A stretch of 64,000 nucleotides of DNA, from NCBI GenBank assembly GCA_037954325.1, contig JBBMNZ010000026.1, positions 6,079,501-6,143,500 on the forward strand, read 5' to 3'. Position 1 is the first letter of the stretch; each line of letters starts with the position of its first letter. Below, one piece after another: positions 1-9,447 of the stretch. Source of the DNA: Fistularia commersonii (taxonomy: Eukaryota > Chordata > Actinopteri > Syngnathiformes > Fistulariidae). Made by a program: the position numbers and the translations under genes. The notes under the pieces were generated by a model. The model was not told the DNA's origin and searched no databases. It was given only the letters and a program-made list of their open reading frames with translations.

Positions 1-695
1 AGTAGTTTTGCAGTACCGCATTACCTGCTGAATGATGGCGGAAATTAAGTTTCAATACTGTAAGGGAAGGTTGATGGTATATTGAATTCCCCGTCCTTTT
101 AATTATTAATAACCTGTTTGTGCAAATGCGAGCCGAAAAACACGGACTGACATCCTGGACTTGCAAAATGATTTTCCAACTTCAGTGACTTATTTACCAA
201 ATCGCCGTTGAGTCTTTTTCTTTCATCTAAATGCCATTAGAAAGAAAATATTGTGCCAAAAATGTTCTTGGCGTTTGTTGGGTACTGGCAATGTTCAGCT
301 CTGTTTAAGATTTGTAAATGTACATATCTTGAATAATAGATAATCGTATTAATATTATTTCTATTACTATTGCCTATTATTATTACTGATAATGTGTGAT
401 AGCCGTGACATCCAGTATTCTTGGGGGATAATATCTACTTACCTGGGTGCCTGAAATAAGTATGTAATATTATTAATATTACTTCTATTTCTATTGTCAA
501 TATTTATGATTATTATTGTTGTTGTTATAATTATTATTATTATTCTTTTGTGATAGCTGTAACATCCAGTATTTCCTGCGATTGACTCTTCTTACCTGCA
601 TACCTGGAATAATGACCATATTATCATTATTATTATTATTAATTTTGTTTTTGTTGTGGTTGTAGTTATTATTATTATTATTATTATTACACAGG
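1..695. other. AT-rich upstream DNA, no gene seen
   Basis: No coding region is recognised. The stretch is rich in ATT/TTA trinucleotide runs (about 340-380, 480-545 and 620-690). It also carries two of three scattered copies of a degenerate unit containing TGTGATAGC and ACATCCAGTATT (395-420 and 549-573); the third is at 1355-1380. Confidence 0.6.
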
Positions 696-1205
696 TTAAA
701 GCAGGTTGGAAAGGGTGGAGAAAAGTGTCAGGGGTACTATGAGATAGAAGATTATCAGCCAGAATGAAAGGAAAGGTGTACAAGACAGTGGTGAGAACAG
801 CGATGCTGTATGATCTAGAAACAGTTACAATGAAGAAAAGACAGGAGGAAGAGCTGGAGGTTGCAGAGATGAGGATGCTAAGCTTCTCTTTGGGAGTGAC
901 CAGGATAGATTGGATCAGGAATGAGTCCATCAGAGGGACAACATATGTTAGATGTTTTGGAGAGAAGGTCAGAAACGCAAGGCGGAGATGGTTGGGTCAT
1001 ATACAGTGGAGGGATAGTGAATTTATTGCTGGATGGCTGCTGGAATTGGAGGTCGAGAAGAAGACCAAAGAGAAGATTTATGGACGTAGTGAGAGGATAT
1101 GAAGTTAGTTGGTGTGAGAGAAGAGGATGCAGAGAATAAGGTTAGATGGAGAGGGTGGATTTGCTGTGGCCACCCCCGAAGGAAAAGCTGAAAGGACAAG
1201 AAGAG
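696..1205 (+). mobile_element. Decayed LINE (non-LTR retrotransposon) 3' end
   Basis: The + strand encodes the C-terminal tail of a LINE reverse-transcriptase ORF. Seen are MKGKVYKTVVRTAMLYDLET (764-823), then MLSFSLGVTRIDWIRNES, then RRWLGHIQWRD. This order is a widely repeated signature of LINE ORF2 C-termini (lost catalytic core, a helix-rich tail, then a Trp-Gly-His motif). The frame breaks near 1100: KRRFMDVVR continues in another frame, and ATPEGKAERTRR near 1170-1203 in a third. At least two frameshifts therefore separate it from a working ORF, and the polymerase domain is absent. The element ends in TTA/TAG repeats at 1205-1260, which look like its simple-repeat tail. The clade (RTE-like or other) is not settled. 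Confidence 0.75.
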
Positions 1206-1227
1206 TATTATTATTAGTAGTAGCTTA

Positions 1228-1259
<32 letters not shown>

Positions 1260-1260
1260 A
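1206..1260. repeat. TTA/TAG trinucleotide microsatellite
   Basis: A TTA run passes into about ten TAG units directly after the LINE remnant. It is probably the LINE's 3' simple-repeat tail, later expanded. Confidence 0.8.
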
Positions 1261-2090
1261 TATCATTACTTTTACTATTAGTTGCTGTTGTTACTTATTA
1301 TTAATGTCTATGTTATTACTATCATTATTCCAAACATTATTATTATCCATCTTCTGTGAAAGCTGTGAAATCCAGTATTCCTAGAGGATGATTCCTATGA
1401 TTATATCTTCTTTTCTGGATCTACCCGACCCACTGTTCCTTTTTTAACCTCCTTCATCCTTAATATTCACTTTGACAATATTATTGACATTAAAAAAACA
1501 TTACAATGTTATTGCAAAACTTTGAAGACTCAAATTCCCATCATACCTTACTGACAACTGATGTAAATCACAAATCAATAAAGTGAGGATTGAAAAATTA
1601 TTGATTTTTTTATTTCATTTTACTTAACATTTTACCACATTTTTATTTATTTATTTCCTTATTTTATTAGCTTTATTTTAGCTTTTCACTGTCTTGCAGC
1701 AGCTGCTGCTAAACAAGTTACCAGTCATGGTATCAATAAAGCACATCTCATTTAAATAAAGTCTACAGGTGTTGTTAAAATAACCAACATACTACTTCAA
1801 AATACTACATTATATTCGATATACTTTAAATTCAGGCAATATGGGTTGAATCACTGAAATAGCTGCAATGAGAATGAAGAACAACGAGTAAGTAATAAAC
1901 AAGCAATGAAGTACTAATAAGCGAGAATAATGGTATGAATGTTTATGCCACTGACTTCTATCTGGAATTTTTCTGCTTTTTGTTCTGAGAAAAGTGTCGC
2001 CCTGGCTTTGTTTACCCGAATCCGTCCTGCCGAGCGGGAAGGAGGAACAAATTCCGGACGCCGACGCCTCAAGTGACGCGTCATTCCGCC
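1261..2090. other. Intergenic DNA upstream of the peroxidase gene
   Basis: AT-rich with no recognisable coding exon. The third copy of the TGTGAAAGC...TCCAGTATTC unit lies at 1355-1380. From about 1980 the composition becomes GC-rich towards the peroxidase promoter. A GGAGGAAC element near 2040 fits a PU.1/ETS core, which would suit a myeloid gene, but this is only a motif match. Confidence 0.5.
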
Positions 2091-2146
2091 GCAATAAAAG
2101 CCCGCAGGTGAGCCCGCAGTGCACCGCACACGAATCTCTTTCAGAG
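2091..2146 (+). promoter_or_regulatory. Putative core promoter and 5' UTR of the peroxidase gene
   Basis: A TATA-like AATAAAAG (2093-2100) lies about 50 bp before the ATG at 2147, so the 5' UTR would be only about 20-25 nt. The start context TTCAGAGATGA is fair. The transcription start itself was not observed. Confidence 0.4.
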
Positions 2147-2931
2147 ATGAAGCCCTACCTGTGCAGCCTCCTGGCCGCGGCCGTTTACCTGAGCCTCAGC
2201 CTCAAGGTCAACCGGGTGAACTCAGGTAAGCATCCCATCGCTCAAATACACCCTGCGTGCACCATCGGTGACGGTCAGGATTTCATCGGCATATACGAGA
2301 AACTGCTGATTTGATCAAGAAATCAGATTTTTAATTGTTCATCCCTTTTTTTATTCTCCTTTCTACCCATCTTTTTTTTTTGTCAGAACTTCTCCTGAGC
2401 CGCAGTGAGATCCAAAAGGCGGTGGCCGCGGCCAAGGCCACCGTTGACTCCGCGTATGAATACTCCCGCAGAGAGTGAGTGATGCGGCCCGCTTAAAACT
2501 ATCATACAATTAAATTTTATCTGCAATAATAATAATAAAATAAAAAAAATAAATAAATAAATAAAAAATAAATAAATAATAATGATAATAATGATAATAA
2601 TGATAATAATAATAACCACGTTATTTGTTTATTTTTAAGAATGTATTTTTAAGATGTATGTTCAAAACAAAACAAGAAATTGAAAATTTTGGGCTCACAT
2701 TGTGGCGCAGGAGCGTGGACCGGGTGCGGAGGAACGCCGCGTCCCCCGCCGACGTGCTCAGGCTCATGAAGCAGCCCGTCGGCCAGACGCGCTCCGCCGT
2801 GCGCGCCGCTGACTACATGGACGCCGCGGTGCGGGTCATCCGGAGCTCCGCGGCCAGGCGAGGGAAGCGATCCCTCGAAGCCACAGGTGCCTATTCGAAA
2901 ATCAATTAACCAATTAACAAACCAAACATCC

Positions 2932-3030
<99 letters not shown>

Positions 3031-6000
3031 CATCCATCCATCCATCCATCCATCCATCCATCCATCCATCCATCCTTAATCTGTATAATCTAATCTGTCT
3101 CCCCTCCGTCCCTTGGTTCAGATCTGCTCTCTGCTGAGGACCTGGCACTCATCGCCAACCTGACAGGCTGCTCCCCCCAGCATCGCATCCCCTCCTGCAA
3201 GACGACGCCCAACCTGGACAGGTTCCGCACGGCGAGCGGTGTCTGCAACAACGAGTGAGGCTGCCGGCACGGAATGTTGGATGACGGTAGATCAAAATAT
3301 ATGTTTAAATCGCCGAACCCCGAAACCAACGCAGGCTTGGGTTTGTCCTTCTATTGTTTCCAGAGAAAACACTCGCTGGGGTTCATCCAACACTCCGTTT
3401 GTCCGCTGGCTCCCGGCTGATTACCAGGATGGCATGTCTTTGCCCAAAGGCTGGGACTCGGACTATGAATACAACGGACACCTTCTTCCTCTGGTAAACA
3501 CCCGCCGATAAACCCCCTCAGGCTTGAGGCCACTTCACTTAGCAGCCTGACTTGAATGCAAAAAAAAAACAAAACAAAGACACGGATTGAGAAATGATTT
3601 TCTATAATAATCTCGATTCTTTGGTTCTCACCAGGTAAGAGAGGTGTCCAACCGTATTTTGAACACCCCAAACTCAGAGGTGGTGAGCGACCCCCTCTAC
3701 ACCCACTTGGTGACCATCTTCGGCCAGTGGACGGACCACGACCTGACCTTCACGCCTCACTCCCCGGTCATCTTCTCCTTTAACGAAGGGATAGACTGCG
3801 ACCACAGCTGCGAGCGGACAGAGCCCTGCTTCCCCATTGAGGTCAGCATCGCCACCGCGCGGGGGGGAAGAAAGTCGCTGCGGCTCGTCTGCACGAACGC
3901 AAGTAACCGTTTCTCGCCCTTTGAACAGATTCCCAGTAACGATACCCGCTTTTCGTCGCATTCGGAGGAGTGCATCCCCTTCTTTCGTTCATCCGCCGGC
4001 TGCGGCACCGGTAACACGGGCCACAACTTCGGCGCCGGCACCGTTCGGCAGCAGATGAACGCCCTGACGGCTTACATCGACGTGGGTCAGGTGTACGGCG
4101 CGGATGGAGTCAAAGCTCGCTTCCTCCGAAACCTGACCAACGACGCTGGTCTGATGAGGGTCAACGAAGAGTTCACCGACAACGGTCGCGAGCTTCTGCC
4201 CTTCGCCACGGGACCCAACCTCTGCGCCACCCGGGGTCGCATCACCAACAACAGCAATGCGGAGGAGGTGCAGTGCTTCCTTGCTGGTGAGTGGCAGCAA
4301 ATAAAATGACACATTTATTCATATACATACAGTATATAAAATACCGTCGTTATGTGTTGTAGGTGATGAACGAGCCAATGAGAACATAGGTTTGACATCG
4401 CTGCACACCCTGCTGCTGCGCGAGCACAACCGCCTGGCTCGAGCCCTGGCTGACCTCAATCCGGATTGGAACGGGGAGAGGCTCTATCAAGAGGCACGGA
4501 AGATCATGGGAGGATATTTCCAGGTTAGAAACCGGTTTGGTGGCATAATTGGACGGAGAGGCTTCTGGAGGACGGTTTGGCTCACTTGGCATACGTTCTT
4601 GGCCCGCAGGTTATTACCTTCAGGGACTACTTGCTCCACATTGTCGGGCCGGACTTCATCGCCTCGAGGTTGTCCACCTACCCCGGCTACAATCAATTCG
4701 TCGACCCCGGCATCTCCAACGTGTTCGCCACGGCAGCCTATCGTTTCGCCCACTTGATGGTTCAGCCGTTCATGTTCAGACTCAACGAGCAGTACGAGGA
4801 CAATCCCGATTTCCCCAGTCCGTTGTTGCACAGGGCCATGAACGCACCGTGGAGAGTCGTCTTTGAAGGTACGACACGGTTTGGCTGATTATCCCGTTAT
4901 TCCGTCAATCGCGCACACATGAGAAAAAACAAATTGTGTTTCTCAGGTGGTTTGGACCCGATCTTGCGGGGACTCGTGGGTCGCCAGGCTAAACTCAACA
5001 CCCAAGACAGTATGATGACGAACGAGCTCAGGGAAAGGCTGTTTAAGTTCTCTGCGGAGTTGGCGCTGGACCTGGCCTCTCTGAACATGCAGCGAGGCAG
5101 AGACCACGGCCTCCCCGGTACTCATTTTGCCTCACGTGCTCATTCACGCCGGTTTTAGCAGTATATCTAAGTCTTGACACGCGCGGTTATCGTATTGTAA
5201 ACCATGCAATACTTTGAACGTATTTCAGGCTACAACCAGTGGCGCGGGTTCTGCGGGCTGTCGCAGCCGCGAAACCTGAACGAGCTGGCGATCGTGATGC
5301 AGAACGAGAACTTGGCCAGACATCTGCTGGAGCTCTACGGCACCCCTGACAATATCGACGTGTGGCTGGGAGGAGTGGCTGAGCCTTTTGTCAACGGAGG
5401 CAGAGTGGGTCCCCTGTTTGCCTGCCTGATCTCCACTCAGTTCCAGAAGATTCGACAGGGCGACAGGTAATCGGTCAAATCGCGTCCTGCCGAGCGTCTC
5501 GTTCGCTTTTCGCTAAGCCTCGGTGTCACGTGACGACGCTTTTACCTGTCCCTGGCAGGCTTTGGTGGGAAAGGGATGGAGTCTTCACAGAGGCTCAGAG
5601 AGCATCTCTCAGGGAAACATCGCTCGCCCGGATCATCTGCGACAACACGGGTATCACCGAAGTGCCGGAGCGACCCTTCCAGTACCGGCCTCGATTGAGC
5701 GGTTACACCCGGTGCACGGACATCCCCGCCTTTGACCTCAGTCCCTGGCAAGAGAGTGGTGAGTCGATGTTGTGGATATTTGGATGAGTTCCGTTTCAAA
5801 GATCCTCATCAAATTTTGCACTTTGAAAAGGACAAGCGAGTGGATACAGCTCTCCAAGCTGTGACTAATCATGGGCAGATGGGTGGTCAGTGAGGGCATT
5901 GCGAGCGGTCCCTGGCCTTGTAACCAGCGCTAGCATGGATGGGTTAGAAGCTCTAGCGATCCCCGGGTTGCTTCTTTGTCAGAATGGTGTCCCTGGATTT

Positions 6001-6544
6001 AAATCGGTCGAGAACCCCCGGACCAGGTCTGACTTCTGTTCGCATTCTGTTTTTTTTCACAGGATCATCCGGTGGCTCGGGCGGGAGTTCCCAAGGACCC
6101 CCCGGACCGCCAGGACCCCCCGGACCTCCCGGACCCCCCGGACCCCCCGGATCCCATGGAACTGAGGAGCATGTGGCATTCTCTGTGCGACTCGGTAACA
6201 ACTTCCCCAAACCAGGTGTTCCGATAGCCTTCCGGGAAGTCATCTACAATGGGCAAAACAGCTACGACATCAAAACCGGGCTTTTCACATGCGAGCATCC
6301 AGGGGTTTATGAGTTTCAGTTCCACTGCATGATCTACGAGCACCCTGCCAGTGTGGATCTTTTGCATAACGGGAGGCTGGTTCTTCATTCGTTTACAACC
6401 AGACAGAGCGGTTATGTAACAGCCAGTGGTAACACGTTCATACGGCTCGCCAGGGGAGACAAGGTCTGGCTGATTGTCAATCACGGGGCCAATGGTGTTA
6501 CTAGAGACAGCTTCTTCTCAGGTCACCTGCTGTTCACCGAATAG
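2147..6544 (+). CDS. Secreted haem peroxidase (MPO/EPX/LPO class) fused to a collagen stalk and C1q domain
   Basis: Thirteen exons join in frame: 2147-2225, 2387-2474, 2711-2886, 3122-3254, 3364-3493, 3635-3841, 3929-4286, 4363-4523, 4610-4868, 4947-5117, 5229-5466, 5559-5758, 6063-6544. The product is 893 residues, against roughly 715-745 for mammalian MPO and EPX. Residues 1-25 form a signal peptide ([12 protein letters not shown] core), followed by a propeptide. The peroxidase domain spans about 160-733. Distal haem pocket Asp236/His237 lie in [10 protein letters not shown], and Asp238 is a calcium ligand. Catalytic Arg394 and haem-linking Glu397 follow in ERANEN. Proximal His492 lies in [10 protein letters not shown] and its partner Asn577 in [13 protein letters not shown]. 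The His492-Asn577 spacing of 85 equals that in MPO. The Met that forms MPO's sulfonium bond is Asn398, so an EPX/LPO-like haem is expected. A Gly/Ser linker (734-743), seven Gly-X-Y triplets (745-765) and a C1q head (about 769-893) end the protein. It probably makes reactive oxidants at targets bound by the trimeric head (inference). Confidence 0.93.
2931..3075. repeat. TATC then CATC microsatellite in peroxidase intron 3
   Basis: About 25 TATC units (2931-3030) pass into about 11 CATC units (3031-3075). Together they fill some 145 of the 235 bp of the intron, ending about 46 bp before the exon 4 acceptor. Confidence 0.97.
3842..3928 (+). other. 87-bp stop-free, frame-preserving intron (possible exitron) in the peroxidase gene
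   Basis: The segment begins GTCAGC after GAG and ends in a pyrimidine-rich stretch plus CAG. It is 29 codons long, has no stop and keeps frame, so DNA alone lets it be intron or coding. Removing it joins CFPIE to IPSND, which matches the usual CFPxx-IPPND run of the family. It also gives a distal-His to calcium-loop spacing close to MPO (81 versus 73). Retention would add 29 residues rich in Arg, Lys and Ser. It is called an intron here. Confidence 0.7.
6063..6541 (+). other. Collagen-C1q module encoded by a single exon
   Basis: The last peroxidase exon carries SSGGSGGSS, then Gly-Pro-Pro six times and Gly-Ser-His, then a C1q domain of about 125 residues. C1q hallmarks are AFSVRLG at the start, [27 protein letters not shown], an ASGN turn, GDKVWLIV and the closing [10 protein letters not shown] strand. 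One phase-1 intron with a clean polypyrimidine-CAG acceptor (6041-6062) joins it to the peroxidase. Capture of a whole exon is therefore a simple explanation for the fusion. Confidence 0.9.
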
Positions 6545-7480
6545 GCCCTCATTTTAGCTGCTGCTATGTGATCACGCACACCAGGATCAGATTTTTATCT
6601 TTTTTTACTTTTTTATTGGCATATATCATGTGTGAAAAAAAAGTGAAATACTGTCGAAGTTGACTGTGTGTGCAGGGAATACAGTTTTCTACATGGTACT
6701 GGAAGAAGTAAAAATACAATTACAGGACTGTCTCAGAAAATTAGAATATTGTGATAAAGTTTTTTTTATCTTCTGTAATGCCATTAAAAAAACAAGTTTA
6801 CTTTTTCATGATATTCTAATATTTTGAGATAGGATTTTTGAGTTTTCTTAAGATGTAAGCCATAATCAGCAATATTAAAATGATAAAAGGCTTGCAATAT
6901 TTCAGTTGATTTATAATGAATCCAGAATGCATGACAGAAGATAAAGAATTTCACAATCACAATATTCTTATTTTCTGAGACAGTCCTGTATTCTTGCTGA
7001 AGTAACTTTCCGAATAAATACCTCCGCCAAGTATTAATATATAGCAATGAAAACATGGCTGCATTTAAGCACCAGATGATAAGATATCACTATATGTAAC
7101 ATCAATGCAATTTTACCATCATTGTTCTATGTCTATACAGTTATATTAATTTTAAGATTTTAATCTAGATTTCCCACAAGTATAATTGCAAATGCAATTT
7201 GAAACAATGCAATGCATGGAATTTGAACACTTAGTAAAGAAAGATTCAGTTCCCATGTTTTCATTGTGATGCACTAGAATTTAAAAATGAAGTATATGTA
7301 CATTTTATGACTTTTACCTCTTTTCTTGAAGGAAACATGATATGATGTGATGAATGAAGTAAAGAAACAGTTTTATTTTCATATGTTAAACCTGCATTTT
7401 GAAAGAGAATGATGTGAAACGCACACCCCGAGTTTGAGACTCGAGAAAATATCAATAAATCACTGTTGTACAGAACAGGC
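6545..7480 (+). other. Peroxidase 3' flank and probable 3' UTR
   Basis: This AT-rich stretch follows the TAG stop. Candidate AATAAA signals are at 7013-7018 and 7454-7459; the second is followed by a TGTTG-rich stretch. If either is used, the mRNA would contain the palindromic MITE at 6723-6988. No exon was recognised. Confidence 0.5.
6723..6988. mobile_element. Tc1/mariner-type MITE, copy 1
   Basis: The ends are inverted: CAGGACTGTCTCAGAAAAT on the left and ATTTTCTGAGACAGTCCTG near the right, flanked by TA on both sides (6721-6722, 6989-6990). It is 266 bp, non-coding and largely palindromic. A second copy lies at 62159-62442. TA target duplication and this structure fit the IS630-Tc1-mariner superfamily. 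Confidence 0.85.
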
Positions 7481-8352
7481 CTGTGCCTCATTGGGTGCTA
7501 GTTATGAAGACTATGCATTTTGTACCTTGCTATAATTGAACTGCAATGACCTTATATTGACGATAAAGTTATTTTCAGGGAACCACTGCTGTTCCCAAAT
7601 ATAACCAGTAGATGGCGCTATCACACAGTGGTTCAAGGGAAGTATTAGCAGGAAAACTAACCTGTTGATCTTGACAGGCCTCAGTCAGATATTAGAGATC
7701 ATGTAACTAACACCAGTACAAGTACAAGTATTATCTCTTCTATTTACGTATTGCTGCCTTTAACACAATACTTATGCTCTTCAAATGAAGGCCACTTGTA
7801 CTTGTTAGTTTGCCCCCACTTTTGCCTGAAATTCTTTTAGTTTAACGGCTGCAGAGTAAAGGCCTTATAGTTTCGAAACGTGGGCTATGAGGATTTTTTT
7901 TTTTTTTTAAGGGACAACAATCGATTCGTTTCAGTGTTCATCCCGATTTTTCGGACTCCGGGACTATTCGAACAAAGGATAAACGTCATTATCCAAAGTG
8001 AGGGTGCATTTCATTGTCAACTCCCATACAGAGCGAGCGCTTCCTCCAGACTCATTTCTGTGTCACGTGCAAATAAATGCATATTCAAATGCAGTTATAA
8101 TTTATGTCTAGCATATCTTTAGAGGTAAACTGACAGGTTAGCATCTTAGTAGGTGTATTTATTGTGTTTCATTTCCAGATGCACAAGTCCGGTCATCCAC
8201 AGACACGTTTATTGTTATAAGTTGTCTTCCTCGTCACGGTAGAGTTGCTGAAGACGCCCTCTTGTCTGCGACGGGTATCAATCAAAGCTTCATCCACTTT
8301 TCCGATGCAAACCGCATTAAAAGCCGAACCCACTTCCCACTTCCTGTGAAAC
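7481..8352. other. Intergenic DNA between peroxidase and the ATP-synthase-epsilon-like exon
   Basis: No coding exon is seen. It contains the CTCF-type motif at 7605-7618. Just before 8353 lies a short promoter-like stretch with CACTTCC and CACTTCCTG ETS-type sites. Confidence 0.5.
7605..7618 (+). promoter_or_regulatory. CTCF core motif
   Basis: CCAGTAGATGGCGC matches all 14 positions of the degenerate CTCF core CCASYAGRKGGCRS. By base counting about 0.03 such matches would be expected by chance in 64 kb on both strands. Its position between the peroxidase and the ebf2 domain suits an insulator. Occupancy is unknown. Confidence 0.55.
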
Positions 8353-8512
8353 ATGGTGGCGGGCCGCTCTCACTGTGGAGACTTTGGCATTTTTCCTAAC
8401 ATCACACACGCATATGCGCTTGTTGACTGGCTCGGATTTTACTGGGACAACCGTGGGTTCTCGTATATGAACTTCACGCGGGTCTCCAGAAAAGCTGCAG
8501 CGCTGGTGAAAG
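8353..8512 (+). CDS. Candidate exon of an ATP synthase epsilon-subunit-like gene (partial)
   Basis: The exon starts ATGGTGGCG (MVA) directly after ETS-like CACTTCCTG and ends at a possible donor (AAAG then GTTTAT). Residues 29-52 read FYWDNRGFSYMNFTRVSRK followed by AAALV. This fits the mitochondrial F1 epsilon pattern of Tyr-Trp, Gly-[Leu/Phe]-Ser-Tyr-[Ile/Met], an aromatic, Ser/Thr, then Lys-Ala, normally found within the first 25 residues of a protein of about 50. Here about 25 residues (GRSHCGDFGIFP... to DWLG) separate the usual MVA start from the Tyr-Trp; that segment is not bounded by GT-AG. No second exon was found downstream, so the gene is partial, broken or has a distant exon. If functional it would be a subunit of the F1 central stalk in mitochondria. 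The assignment rests on a short motif. Confidence 0.4.
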
Positions 8513-9006
8513 GTTTATTGTTGAAAGTATTTCGACACTGAATTTTACAGTGATTCGCCAAACAGATGTTAAAGGGCAATTTGCCAGTATGTGTGTTTTA
8601 TTATAATGATACCAACATAATAACGAGGGGTTAATAGACTGCTGCTAAGAATATAGTTTGCGTTTAACTCCATTGATATATCCGCCACCAAAAAAAAAAT
8701 ATACCCATTATTATCAGGACATGGATGTTATTCATGTGTAATAAGACAGTTGTTACATTAGGGACTAAAACAAATCACTGCAACTCTTTCTCATCCTATC
8801 TGATAAAGGTTTGGCTGATTGTTACGCCTGATAGAGGGGGCGGATGTCAGGGTTAGCATCCTTGTCTGAATTCGTAAACAAAAAAACAAAACAACCCTGT
8901 GAAAAAAAAAAAAAAAGCAATAAATGTTGATCGATGGAAGGATGGAAGAGGTGGTGGGGTTGCATTAGCTTTGTTGGTGGAGGAGGAACGGGAACCAGCT
9001 GCTGCG

Positions 9007-9007
<1 letters not shown>

Positions 9008-9062
<55 letters not shown>
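9008..9062. repeat. AC dinucleotide microsatellite
   Basis: About 27 uninterrupted AC units, followed at 9181-9240 by an imperfect CACACCC-rich repeat and at 9299-9318 by a short GT run. Confidence 0.97.
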
Positions 9063-9064
<2 letters not shown>

Positions 9065-9419
9065 CTGACCTCAGTGGACATAGTGCCATCCACACTGAGT
9101 GGCTCAGCGTGTCCCGGGGGAGTAGGGGAATGCTGAAGAGGACGAGCGGCACACGATACCCCATTGTTTGGTTTTCGCAGTCACTGCCCACACCCCACAC
9201 ACCCCACACACCCCACACACACCCCCCCACCACCCACCAACCCTCCCCTTCAGCACACGGGCTGATCGTCTCAGTGGGTTAAATTGATTAGATAACGTTT
9301 GTGTGTGTGTGTGTGTGTTTTGGCCTAATCTTCCATTTTCGCCGCGGCTCTGCGCTTCCACAAATTACACAGAGAGACACAAATCCAGGCGGCGGGCCGT
9401 CTCGCACCTGTGGGGCCGC

Positions 9420-9447
9420 GGGGTTGGGGTAGGGGTTGGGGTCGGGG
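9420..9447 (+). other. Strong G-quadruplex motif, five GGGG tracts
   Basis: Five GGGG tracts begin at 9420, 9426, 9432, 9438 and 9444, separated by two-base loops TT, TA, TT and TC. The 6-bp period resembles a TTGGGG telomere-type repeat. It lies 2.6 kb upstream of the ebf2 start codon. Confidence 0.85.

Noticed and set aside
2931..3075. Regularly repeated units considered as a CRISPR-like array
   Set aside because: The 4-bp units have no spacers, and the host is a eukaryote. It is a simple microsatellite.
6065..6484. Antisense open frame of 139 codons over the C1q exon
   Set aside because: It is the shadow of the collagen and C1q codons on the other strand.
9181..9447. TTGGGG and CACACCC repeats considered as interstitial telomere DNA
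   Set aside because: Fish telomeres are TTAGGG; only five GGGG tracts occur, with variable loops, so a true telomeric origin is not supported.
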